In this document: one piece after another, positions 1-6,535 of the stretch
How the letters are laid out: each line of letters opens with the position of its first letter
How positions within the stretch are numbered: the stretch's first letter is position 1
Origin: Eubacteriales bacterium
GTDB taxonomy: Bacteria > Bacillota > Clostridia > Peptostreptococcales > Anaerovoracaceae
Reading direction: 5' to 3'
Length of the DNA: 8,599 nt
NCBI GenBank assembly: GCA_028692535.1
Contig: JAQUXD010000070.1
Span: forward strand, 1-8,599
Notes under the pieces: model-generated
What the model saw: the letters and a program-made list of their open reading frames with translations, nothing else
What the model was told of the DNA's origin: nothing
Databases searched by the model: none
Program-made: the position numbers and the translations under genes

Positions 1-1523
1 ATCACACGGCGGACCAGACCTTTGGGAATACCCGCATTGATCCCGTACATGGACATATGATCTCCGTTATAAGTGCACCAGCCCAAGGCCATTTCAGATA
101 AGTCTCCGGTCCCTACCACAAGACCGCCGGTCTGGTTGGCCAAGTCCATCAGAATCTGTGTCCGCTCTCTGGCCTGGGCGTTCTCGTAGGTCACGTCTGT
201 TTGGGCAGGATCGTGGCCGATATCCTTGAAATGCTGCAGAACCGATTCGACGATGGGGATCTGCCGGACTCGGCAGCCCAACTGCTCCGTCAATCGATCT
301 GCGTTGTCCTTCGTCCGGTCCGTGGTGCCAAATCCGGGCATCATAACGGCCAGAACATCGGAAGGCGGTTGCTCGTTCATTTCCATAGCTTTCGCCGCCA
401 CAAGCAACGCCAGCGTAGAGTCCGAGCCGCCGGATACGCCGATCACAGCCGTGGAGGCATGGGCTCTTTGAAGCCGTTCGGCCAGCGCAGTCGCTTGAAT
501 GGCAAAAATCTCCCGGCAATAGGCGTCGGCCTGATCGGGCTGCTCCGGCACAAAAGGTGTTCGCGAAGGCGACGCAAGAAGAGTATCGGTTTGGGCAAGG
601 CAGCGAAGTGATTCCAGCAGAACGGTTTTGCAGGCAGGCGGCGCGTTGCAGAGGTCTGCTCCCGGATCAAAGTTTTGTTCGTGGATGCGGCCCATGCGGA
701 TCGTTTCGTAATCGATGTCGGACAGCAGGCAGGTGGAGTTCCGGTCCAGTCCGGTCGTCTGCTTCAGCACATCGCCGCCTTCGGCGATCACGCAGTGACC
801 CGAAAACACCGTATCCGTGGTGGATTCAGAAGGCCCTGCGGAGGCGTAGGCGTAGGCGCATTGATAGCGAAAGCTGAGATCTTTTACCAGCGCCGTGCGT
901 ACTGCGGATTTTCCGGCAAAATCCGTGGAGGCCGAAGGATTGAACAGGGCGCAGGCGCCGGAGAGGATCAGCCGGGCGCCGGGGGTGATGGGCATCCATG
1001 CGTCGTGGCAGATCTCGACGCCGAAAGAAAAGCCGCTCGTCTCATCCAGGAAAAGCAGATGTCCGAAGGGGATCTCTTCCCCTTGCAGACGAACTTTGTC
1101 CAGCTTTCCGGCCAGCGCGCGGCCGGAACAGAACCAGCGGTTTTCATTGAATTCCCCGTCGTTGGGGATATGCATTTTGGGAACGATCCCTCGGATCCGC
1201 CCGCGCTGCAGCACAGCGGCGCAATTGTACAGGTTGTTCTGCACGAGGAAAGGCAATCCAACGATCAGAGCGCAGTTCAGCTCCTTTGTTTCCTCCGTCA
1301 CGATGGTCAGCGCTTCCGATACCGCCTCCTGCAACTGTTGGGAAAAGAACAGATCTCCGCAGGAATAGCCGCTCAGGGACAGCTCCGGAAAAAGCACCAC
1401 CGAAGCGCCTTGCGCTTCAGCCTGACGGGCCTGTCGGATCATTTCGGAAGCGTTCGCTTCAGGATCTGCCAGGCGGACCCGCGGCGATACGGCGGCGAGT
1501 CGGATAAAGCCCATTGTTTGCAT
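1..1523 (-). CDS. nadE: Glutamine-dependent NAD+ synthetase, 3' end outside window
   Basis: It makes NAD+ from nicotinic acid adenine dinucleotide, ATP and glutamine, the last step of NAD synthesis, in the cytosol. Reading leftward from ATG 1523-1521 gives 507 codons without a stop, running off the window edge. Residues about 5-280 form a nitrilase-type glutaminase domain with the expected triad: Glu47 (FPELSLSGY), Lys116 (VPKMHIPNDGEF) and Cys172 (VEICHDAW). Residues about 335-507 form the synthetase domain with the ATP-pyrophosphatase P-loop VSGGSDST (363-370) and the motif GTGDLSEMALGWCTYNGDH (471-489). Family members with both domains are roughly 640 residues, so about 130 C-terminal residues are probably missing only because of the window end. 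The start is supported by GGAGG (1535-1531) seven bases upstream. ATG 1514-1512 is a possible but less well spaced alternative. The gene is transcribed away from the yhaM operon and has its own promoter. The glutaminase domain means it can use glutamine rather than depend on free ammonia. Confidence 0.96.
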   Translation of the reverse strand, partial: MQTMGFIRLAAVSPRVRLADPEANASEMIRQARQAEAQGASVVLFPELSLSGYSCGDLFFSQQLQEAVSEALTIVTEETKELNCALIVGLPFLVQNNLYNCAAVLQRGRIRGIVPKMHIPNDGEFNENRWFCSGRALAGKLDKVRLQGEEIPFGHLLFLDETSGFSFGVEICHDAWMPITPGARLILSGACALFNPSASTDFAGKSAVRTALVKDLSFRYQCAYAYASAGPSESTTDTVFSGHCVIAEGGDVLKQTTGLDRNSTCLLSDIDYETIRMGRIHEQNFDPGADLCNAPPACKTVLLESLRCLAQTDTLLASPSRTPFVPEQPDQADAYCREIFAIQATALAERLQRAHASTAVIGVSGGSDSTLALLVAAKAMEMNEQPPSDVLAVMMPGFGTTDRTKDNADRLTEQLGCRVRQIPIVESVLQHFKDIGHDPAQTDVTYENAQARERTQILMDLANQTGGLVVGTGDLSEMALGWCTYNGDHMSMYGINAGIPKGLVRRV

Positions 1524-1541
1524 AATGTTACCTCCAGGTAG

Positions 1542-1570
1542 ATTATAGCGCAAAACAATGACGATGCAAA
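1542..1570 (-). promoter_or_regulatory. Sigma-A-type promoter for nadE
   Basis: Read on the minus strand, TTTGCA (1570-1565, four of six matches to TTGACA) is followed after exactly 17 bases by a perfect TATAAT (1547-1542). Transcription would begin near 1535, at or inside the GGAGG ribosome binding site, which would leave a very short leader. This is a consensus match only, with no experimental support. Confidence 0.7.
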
Positions 1571-1592
1571 GGAAAAGGAAATAGTATATACT
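1564..1592 (+). promoter_or_regulatory. Weak candidate promoter for the yhaM-recD2-comF operon
   Basis: TATACT at 1587-1592 is a good -10 element. The hexamer 17 bases upstream (1564-1569) matches TTGACA at only three of six positions, so the -35 is poor. It overlaps the -35 of the divergent nadE promoter by five bases. A start near 1599 would place a small hairpin at the very 5' end of the transcript. This is the only promoter-like signal I see in the 113-base gap facing right. Confidence 0.4.
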
Positions 1593-1598
1593 GTTAAA

Positions 1599-1621
1599 AA
1601 GAGTCTCTGAAAGGGACTTTT
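1599..1621 (+). other. Hairpin in the leader just upstream of the yhaM ribosome binding site
   Basis: Bases 1599-1607 can pair with 1613-1621 to form a nine-pair stem (two of the pairs are G-U) around a five-base loop. The stem ends four bases before the AGGAGG ribosome binding site at 1626-1631. It is not followed by a T-run on the plus strand, so it is not a terminator in that direction. It may stabilise the mRNA 5' end or affect ribosome access. That role is inferred, and the short stem may be incidental. Confidence 0.35.
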
Positions 1622-1636
1622 AAAGAGGAGGAATAC

Positions 1637-2614
1637 ATGCACAAGGAATACGCGATCAACACGCTGACGGCAGATCTGAGCTTTACCGATTTCTTTTTGG
1701 TGAAAGGTCTGTCGATCCGCACCGGTTCCAACCGGAAAATGTTCCTGGATGTGATCCTGGGTGATGCCACCGGGGAAATCAACGGGAAAAAATGGGATGT
1801 GACGGAGGACGAAGCTATCGTTCTCGATCAGATAAAGGAGGGCGACCTGGTTCGGGTCAAAGCAGACGTGACGGAGTGGAACGGCCTTCTGCAACTGAAG
1901 ATCCTTCGAATCCGCAAAGCAGTCAAGGAAGACAAACTGGAGATGTCCGACTACATCAAGACAGCTCCGGAGGATCCTGTGGAAATGTTCGAGTATGTGC
2001 TGAACAGAGCCGAAAGCATCACGGATTCGGAGCTGAAGGGGCTCACAGTCCGCTTTCTGCAGGAGAACAAGGAAAAGCTTCTCTACTATCCGGCCGCCAT
2101 GCGCAACCACCACGCGGAGCTGGGCGGCTTGCTCTATCACATCAAACGGATGCTCATGTCCGGGGAGAAGCTGTGCGAGATCTACAAGTTCCTGGATCGA
2201 GACTGGGTGGTCTGCGGGGTGATCCTTCACGATATGGAAAAGCTGAACGAGATCATTTCCAACGAATGGGGCATTTCTCCCGGATATACTCTGGAAGGTC
2301 AGCTGTTGGGGCATCTGGTCCAGGGCGTCAAGGCAGTGGACCGCATGGCCAAAGAAGAGGGTATATCTCCCGAGAAGGCGTTGATGCTGGAACATATGAT
2401 ATTGGCGCACCACTACGAGCCGGAATTCGGAAGCCCCAGAAGGCCCTTATTTCCGGAAGCGGAGCTGTTGCATTATTTGGATATGATCGACGCCAGGCTG
2501 TACGACTTCGAGGATGCCCTGACCGGGACCGCGCCCGGCGACTTCACACAGAGGGTCCGCACACTGGACGGACGGATGCTGTATAAGCCCACATTCAATA
2601 AGGACGGCGAATGA
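1637..2614 (+). CDS. yhaM: YhaM-family 3'-5' exoribonuclease (OB fold plus HD domain)
   Basis: This 325-residue protein has the architecture of the Gram-positive 3'-5' exoribonuclease YhaM (about 314 residues in Bacillus subtilis), which degrades single-stranded RNA and, in described members, also DNA in a metal-dependent way. Residues about 15-95 look like an OB-fold nucleic-acid-binding domain. Residues about 155-290 form an HD domain with the metal-binding pattern visible: His158-His159, His168, the His198-Asp199 doublet (ILHDMEK), His226, His253, His258-His259 (LAHHYEPE) and Asp282/Asp285. The start is set by AGGAGG (1626-1631) five bases upstream. It is the first gene of an operon. Its TGA overlaps the recD2 ATG (ATGA, 2611-2614), implying translational coupling to a helicase. 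No signal peptide or membrane segment is seen, so it is cytosolic. The family call is firm. Whether the natural substrate here is RNA, DNA or both cannot be told from sequence. Confidence 0.92.
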   Translation: MHKEYAINTLTADLSFTDFFLVKGLSIRTGSNRKMFLDVILGDATGEINGKKWDVTEDEAIVLDQIKEGDLVRVKADVTEWNGLLQLKILRIRKAVKEDKLEMSDYIKTAPEDPVEMFEYVLNRAESITDSELKGLTVRFLQENKEKLLYYPAAMRNHHAELGGLLYHIKRMLMSGEKLCEIYKFLDRDWVVCGVILHDMEKLNEIISNEWGISPGYTLEGQLLGHLVQGVKAVDRMAKEEGISPEKALMLEHMILAHHYEPEFGSPRRPLFPEAELLHYLDMIDARLYDFEDALTGTAPGDFTQRVRTLDGRMLYKPTFNKDGE

Positions 2615-4839
2615 AAGAGGAAAAAACCGGCATCCTTTCGGAACGGATTTTTTACAACAAGGATAACTTTTTCTGCATTTCGGTCTTCGAGACCGAAAAT
2701 GAGCAGTTCTATGCGGTGGGCTATCTTCCCTATGCGGAAAAGGGCCGCAGGTATACGCTGCGGGGCGACTGGAAGACGCACCCCAAATACGGCGAGCAGT
2801 TCGCGTTTACATCGTATGAAGAAAAGGAGCCGGAGACCGAAGCCGGTCTCATTGCTTTCTTGTCTTCGGGGATGCTCCGGGGCATCGGTCCGGTGACGGC
2901 CCGTGCCATCGTTAAAACCTTTGGTCCCAAGACCATGGAAGTCTTGAACCTTCAGCCGGAGCGCCTCACAGAAGTGCCGGGCATCGGGGAGGTCAAGGCG
3001 GCTGCCATCATCGAAGGGTATCAGGCGCGGCGAGAGATGGCCGATACGGTCCTGGAGCTTCAGGAATTCGATATTTCCTCTGCAACAGCAATGAAGCTCT
3101 ACCAGGTCTACGGCTCGGAAGCTGCCGATAAAGTACGGAAGAATCCCTATCAGCTGATCGAAGACGTGTTCGGGATCGGGTTTCAAAAGGCGGACCGGAT
3201 TGCGCGAAGCATGGGCATCGGCTCCGGGGACCCGCACAGGATCCGCAGCGGGATTCTCTATAACCTTGGACTGGAGGCCAACAGCGGCAACACATTTGCG
3301 TTCAGGAAGCCTTTTTGCGAGCAGACCGCCGGAATGCTGGACGTAAGTCTGCAGGAAGTGGAAGAGGTACTGTACACAGCTGTCATCGAGGGGGATCTAT
3401 ACGCAGACGTCATGGACGGCGCGGAGCTCTTGTATCTGGATCGCTTTTACCGGGCCGAGCAACGGGTGGCCGGAAAAATGCTTCAGCTGGCCCATGCCGA
3501 ACTTTCCCATCTGACCGGCGATCTGGAAGGGATGATCCGGCGGATGGAAACGGACCGGGATATCCGATTGTCCCAAAAGCAGAAGCAAGCCATTCTTACC
3601 TCGCTTCAAAACGGCGTGTGCGTCATCACCGGCGGACCCGGAACCGGAAAGACGACTATCATCGATGCGATCATGTATATCCTTACGTCCAACGGGATCC
3701 GTACAGCGCTGGCGGCGCCTACGGGAAGAGCCGCCAAGCGCATGAGTCAGACCACAGGATATGAGGCGTCCACCATCCATCGGCTGCTGGAGTACTTCTA
3801 TTCAGAAAACGATGACAATATGCGTTTCGGGCGGACCGAAGAGAATCCGCTGGAGTACGAATGCATCGTCATCGACGAGATGTCCATGGTGGATATTCTG
3901 CTGATGGAGGGCTTAGTGAATGCCGTTCGGCCCGGGACGCGTCTCATTCTGGTGGGAGATGCGGATCAGCTGCCGCCGGTGGGCGCCGGAAACGTACTGA
4001 GGGATATCCTGCGCAGCGACACGATTCATTCTATCCGCCTTACCGAAATCTTTCGGCAGGCCAGGGAAAGCCTGATCGTAGTGAACGCGCATCTGATCAA
4101 CAGGGGCGAATACCCGTCCTATAACGAGAAGGACAAAGATTTTTTCTTTATCGAGCGCAATCGGGAAACCGAGATCCTGGAGACGATCAAGGACCTGTGC
4201 ACTCGGCGGCTTCCCAGCTATTACCAGGATTGCGATGTGCTGTCGGACATCCAGGTCCTGACGCCGATGCGGAAAGGGCTTTTGGGAAGCATTCATTTGA
4301 ACCGGGAACTCCAGGCCATCCTCAATCCTCCTTCCGCAGACAGGAACGAAAAGAATTTGGGCGAGCGGATTTTCCGTCAGGGAGATAAGGTGATGCAGAA
4401 TAAAAACGATTACCGCATCAGCTGGCGGAGCATTCGGGACCTCTCCGAGGGAGAAGGTATTTTTAACGGTGACATCGGCATCGTTCAGACCGTGGACTCC
4501 GAACAGGGACGGCTCGGTGTTCTGTTCGACGAGGAGCGCCTGGTGCAGTACGATTTTTCTCAACTGGATGAACTGGAGAGCGCCTTTGCCATGACGGTGC
4601 ACAAGAGCCAGGGTTCGGAATTTCCCGTAGTCATCCTGCCCATGACTCGCTTCCCGCCCATGCTGGCCACGCGCAATCTTCTCTATACGGCGGTCACCCG
4701 GGCCAGGCGCGGCGTCATCCTGGTAGGTCTTCGCGACGTCTGCTCCGCCATGGTGGACAACGATACGATTGCGGAGCGTCAATCCGGGCTGGCACAGCGA
4801 CTGCGAAAACTTTGGGATTTGATGGATGGACAGACCTGA
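2611..4839 (+). CDS. recD2: RecD2-type ATP-dependent 5'-3' DNA helicase (SF1B)
   Basis: The 742-residue product matches single-chain RecD2 helicases, which unwind DNA 5' to 3' and act in repair and replication-fork maintenance without RecB and RecC partners. Residues 1-320 are the RecD2-specific N-terminal region, with helix-hairpin-helix segments at about 88-135 (GIGPVTARAI, VPGIGEVKAAAI) and about 180-205. The motor follows: Q-like motif LSQKQKQAI (320-328), Walker A GGPGTGKTT (341-349), motif Ia APTGRAAKRM (369-378), Walker B VIDEMSMVD (420-428), motif III LVGDADQLPPVGAGNVLRD (447-465), Arg482 in EIFRQ, MTVHKSQGSEF (661-671), and motif VI YTAVTRARR (692-700). All motifs are intact and the length is normal for the family. 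An AAGGA at 2600-2604, six bases before the ATG, lies inside the upstream exonuclease gene, with which it shares a four-base overlap. Its 3' end overlaps comF by 14 bases. Confidence 0.96.
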   Translation: MKEEKTGILSERIFYNKDNFFCISVFETENEQFYAVGYLPYAEKGRRYTLRGDWKTHPKYGEQFAFTSYEEKEPETEAGLIAFLSSGMLRGIGPVTARAIVKTFGPKTMEVLNLQPERLTEVPGIGEVKAAAIIEGYQARREMADTVLELQEFDISSATAMKLYQVYGSEAADKVRKNPYQLIEDVFGIGFQKADRIARSMGIGSGDPHRIRSGILYNLGLEANSGNTFAFRKPFCEQTAGMLDVSLQEVEEVLYTAVIEGDLYADVMDGAELLYLDRFYRAEQRVAGKMLQLAHAELSHLTGDLEGMIRRMETDRDIRLSQKQKQAILTSLQNGVCVITGGPGTGKTTIIDAIMYILTSNGIRTALAAPTGRAAKRMSQTTGYEASTIHRLLEYFYSENDDNMRFGRTEENPLEYECIVIDEMSMVDILLMEGLVNAVRPGTRLILVGDADQLPPVGAGNVLRDILRSDTIHSIRLTEIFRQARESLIVVNAHLINRGEYPSYNEKDKDFFFIERNRETEILETIKDLCTRRLPSYYQDCDVLSDIQVLTPMRKGLLGSIHLNRELQAILNPPSADRNEKNLGERIFRQGDKVMQNKNDYRISWRSIRDLSEGEGIFNGDIGIVQTVDSEQGRLGVLFDEERLVQYDFSQLDELESAFAMTVHKSQGSEFPVVILPMTRFPPMLATRNLLYTAVTRARRGVILVGLRDVCSAMVDNDTIAERQSGLAQRLRKLWDLMDGQT

Positions 4840-5536
4840 GCGTAAGTTCCTTCGGAGGCTGATCGGACTGGTTTATCCGGAAAACATTTACTGCATGCGC
4901 TGCGGCGATACCATCGACGCGTCCAGGCTTCACGGACTGTGTGATGTGTGTGTCCGAAGCATCCCGTGGGCATGGGAAAACCCTTTCAGATCCTGCATGG
5001 ATGAGTTTGCGTTCGATGACGTATGGCCGGTGGTCCGTTACGGCGCCCACGTACGGGGAATGATCCACGGGCTTAAGCTTCATGGGCAAACCTACATTGC
5101 CGAGAATCTGGGAAAGCTCCTGGCGGAACGGGTCTTGATGGAAACGGCTGTATGCGATATGATGACAGCAGTTCCGCTTCACAAAGACAAGCTAAACCGG
5201 AGAGGCTATAACCAGGCTGCGTTGCTGGCCGAATACGCCGCCGCAGAACTGGGTGCGGTCTGCAGAACCGATCTTCTCGCCAAGCCGCATCCCACCGGTT
5301 CTCTGAGGCTGGCAGACAGCCGGATGCGACGATGCATGCTGGCGGATGCGTTTACCGTGCCGGAGGAGAATCGTCCGGCCGTCGCCGGAAAACATATATT
5401 GCTGGTGGACGACGTTTGCACAACGGGAAGCACGGCCGACGCCTGCGCCAGAGCGCTGAAGGCCGCCGGTGCCGCAAGAGTGACGCTCCTGTGCTTTGCT
5501 GTCAGCGCAGGATACAGAAAAGAAGAGGACAGCTGA
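4826..5536 (+). CDS. comF: ComF-family amidophosphoribosyltransferase-like protein
   Basis: This 236-residue protein belongs to the ComF/ComFC family, needed in many bacteria for handling single-stranded DNA taken up during natural transformation, although it is also widespread in species not known to be competent. Residues 23-42 hold a four-cysteine zinc-ribbon pattern (Cys23, Cys26, Cys39, Cys42). The family motif PLHKDKLNRRGYNQ is at 117-130. The phosphoribosyltransferase loop ILLVDDVCTTGST (191-203) keeps the acidic pair and the TTGST phosphate-binding end. The start at 4826 is the first ATG after an in-frame stop at 4820-4822. No good Shine-Dalgarno sequence precedes it, and the gene overlaps recD2 by 14 bases, so translation probably depends on coupling. 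There is no neighbouring comFA. RecD2 occupies the helicase position upstream instead. The biochemical substrate of the fold in this family is uncertain. Confidence 0.93.
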   Translation: MDRPERKFLRRLIGLVYPENIYCMRCGDTIDASRLHGLCDVCVRSIPWAWENPFRSCMDEFAFDDVWPVVRYGAHVRGMIHGLKLHGQTYIAENLGKLLAERVLMETAVCDMMTAVPLHKDKLNRRGYNQAALLAEYAAAELGAVCRTDLLAKPHPTGSLRLADSRMRRCMLADAFTVPEENRPAVAGKHILLVDDVCTTGSTADACARALKAAGAARVTLLCFAVSAGYRKEEDS

Positions 5537-5563
5537 TGATACGATAAAACATTCCGACTTGTA

Positions 5564-5753
5564 TCCGAAGGCGGGGATTGCCCGGGTCTGCGGTTGAAAG
5601 TCCATGCCGGCTATGGGCAAAAGGACCCACGTAAGCCGTTCGCAGAGCGGGCGGTGATCATGGCATAGTTTAGATGTAAGTCCTCGGGGATTCCCCGGTA
5701 AAGGCGAGTGTGGGGGCAAAGACCGGGTCAGCCGGGCAATCCGCGCTTTCGGA
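5564..5753 (+). ncRNA. raiA RNA: raiA motif structured RNA (probable)
   Basis: The 310 bases between comF and hpf contain no convincing coding region but a strongly folded segment. Bases 5564-5585 pair with 5732-5753 in a 22-position helix with one G-G mismatch (5574/5743) and one G-U pair (5570/5747). Inside it lie a coaxial GUCU/AGAC pairing (5586-5589 with 5720-5723), CCCAC/GUGGG (5626-5630 with 5710-5714), GUCC/GGAC (5600-5603 with 5623-5626) enclosing UGCC/GGCA (5605-5608 with 5616-5619), and a CGGGG-AUU-CCCCG hairpin (5685-5697). An alternative pairing of AUGCC (5604-5608) with GGCAU (5662-5666) could form a pseudoknot. The size (about 190 nt), the long closing helix and the position directly upstream of an hpf/raiA gene match the raiA motif RNA class known from Bacillota and Actinomycetota. 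The class is widespread and conserved, but its molecular function is poorly understood. The assignment rests on context and hand-folding, not a covariance model. The ends are the helix ends, not mapped transcript ends. Confidence 0.82.
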
Positions 5754-5832
5754 AGGTTTCGTTCCTTTTGAGAAATGAATAAAGGAAACGGAGTCGGAAC
5801 GGCGTATATCATCAATAACACGAAAAACCAAA

Positions 5833-5840
5833 AAGGAGGT
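5833..5840 (+). promoter_or_regulatory. Ribosome binding site that fixes the hpf start
   Basis: AAGGAGGT, a near-perfect anti-16S match, sits six bases before ATG 5847. An in-frame ATG 72 bases upstream (5775) has no such site, and the 24 residues it would add (starting MNKGNGVG) do not resemble the family N-terminus. The 5847 start is therefore preferred. Confidence 0.9.
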
Positions 5841-5846
5841 CCGACG

Positions 5847-6377
5847 ATGAAAGTGATCATAACGACAAAAAATTTCAATGCAAGTGACCAACTCAAGGAA
5901 AGGATCGAAAAGAAGTTTCAAAAGCTGGACAAGTATTTTTCCAAGGAAATCGTGGCCAACATCATGCTCAGCAGCGAAAAGGAAAACCTTCAGAAGCTGG
6001 AAGCGACCATCAATGCCGGCGGTATGATCTTCCGGGCGGAAGAAAAGAACACGGACATCTATAATTGTCTGGATAAAGTGATCGACCGGCTTTCCAGCCA
6101 GATGTCGCGCTTTAAGACCAAGATGGTCAAACGCCACAAGGATCAGAAGGAAGTACTCTTCTCCGAGGTGCCCGATCTGCAGGAAGCGACGGAAGAAATC
6201 ACCGTGGTCAAGACGAAGCACTTCGCCATCCATCCCATGAGCACCGAAGAGGCGATCATGCAGATGGAACTCCTGGAGCACAGCTTTTTCGTGTTCCTGA
6301 ACGAAGAGGCCGCCGATGTGAACGTCGTATATAAGCGAAAAGACGGATCTTACGGTCTCCTTATCACTGAAAAATAA
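5847..6377 (+). CDS. hpf: Long-form ribosome hibernation-promoting factor (HPF/RaiA)
   Basis: The 176-residue product is a long-form HPF. This family binds the small ribosomal subunit at the mRNA/tRNA path and drives pairing of 70S ribosomes into inactive 100S dimers during stationary phase or stress. Residues 1 to about 98 are the ribosome-binding domain, starting MKVIITTKNFNASDQLKERI, with a basic stretch near 90-99 (FKTKMVKRHK). A variable linker (about 99-117) leads to the C-terminal dimerisation domain (about 118-174) with the family signature KHFAIHPMSTEEAIMQMELL (124-143) followed by HSFFVFLNEE (145-154). The length is typical. It sits about 94 bases after the predicted raiA RNA and is closed by a strong terminator, so it may be the last gene of the yhaM-recD2-comF transcript or have its own promoter. 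I see no clear sigma-A, sigma-H or sigma-B promoter in the 5754-5846 leader. Confidence 0.96.
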   Translation: MKVIITTKNFNASDQLKERIEKKFQKLDKYFSKEIVANIMLSSEKENLQKLEATINAGGMIFRAEEKNTDIYNCLDKVIDRLSSQMSRFKTKMVKRHKDQKEVLFSEVPDLQEATEEITVVKTKHFAIHPMSTEEAIMQMELLEHSFFVFLNEEAADVNVVYKRKDGSYGLLITEK

Positions 6378-6396
6378 ACCTTTGCCGCAGGACTGC

Positions 6397-6424
6397 AGCG
6401 GCGGGCTTTGCCCGCCGCTTTTTT
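6397..6424 (+). terminator. Intrinsic terminator after hpf
   Basis: AGCGGCGGGC (6397-6406) and GCCCGCCGCT (6410-6419) form a perfect ten-pair, very GC-rich stem with a TTT loop, running into six consecutive T residues (6419-6424). It lies 19 bases after the hpf stop and separates that transcript from cdaA. Confidence 0.96.
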
Positions 6425-6448
6425 AATGAACCTCGTCGCGCCTATAAT
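6420..6448 (+). promoter_or_regulatory. Candidate promoter for cdaA-cdaR
   Basis: A perfect TATAAT at 6443-6448 lies in the gap after the hpf terminator. The hexamer 17 bases upstream (6420-6425) matches TTGACA at only three positions and overlaps the terminator T-run. Transcription from about 6455 would give a leader of some 80 bases before cdaA. A second TATAAT at 6511-6516 is preceded by TTGACC (6484-6489), but the spacing of 21 bases is too long for a normal promoter. Confidence 0.45.
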
Positions 6449-6524
6449 ACAATTCCGTGACAAATGCATACAGGATATTGTATTTGACCGGGCTTTTCTG
6501 TAAACTGAAGTATAATGATCGACC

Positions 6525-6530
6525 AAGGAG
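6525..6530 (+). promoter_or_regulatory. Ribosome binding site that fixes the cdaA start
   Basis: AAGGAG is five bases before ATG 6536. The in-frame ATG at 6515 would place this site inside the coding region, has no ribosome binding site of its own, and overlaps a TATAAT sequence. The 6536 start is therefore chosen. Confidence 0.8.
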
Positions 6531-6535
6531 CGTCC

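Noticed and set aside
845..866. Short repeated GGCGTA units within nadE
   Set aside because: They encode an Ala-Tyr run (CAYAYAS) in a conserved part of the glutaminase domain and are explained by the protein sequence.
675..1541. Open reading frame of 288 codons on the plus strand across nadE
   Set aside because: It lies antisense to the glutaminase domain of NadE, whose catalytic Glu47, Lys116 and Cys172 are in the minus-strand frame. No ribosome binding site or domain supports the plus-strand reading.
1439..2413. Open reading frame of 324 codons on the minus strand opposite yhaM and crossing the divergent promoter region
   Set aside because: It overlaps two confidently assigned genes and the intergenic promoters, and resembles no family. 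Its length comes from codon bias on the coding strand.
5540..5548. TACGAT or GATAAA as the -10 of a promoter for the structured RNA
   Set aside because: No -35-like hexamer lies at 16-18 bases upstream, and the -10 match itself is poor.
5564..5753. RNase P RNA, suggested by the GAAAGTCCATGC stretch at about 5596-5607
   Set aside because: The segment is about half the length of bacterial RNase P RNA and lacks its conserved 3' half. Position next to hpf and the long closing helix fit the raiA class better.
5775..5846. N-terminal extension of HPF by 24 residues from ATG 5775
   Set aside because: No Shine-Dalgarno sequence precedes it. The sequence is low in complexity and unlike the family, and a near-perfect ribosome binding site serves ATG 5847.
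6484..6516. TTGACC and TATAAT as a promoter immediately before cdaA
   Set aside because: The spacing is 21 bases, well outside the usual 16-18, and the resulting leader would barely contain the ribosome binding site.
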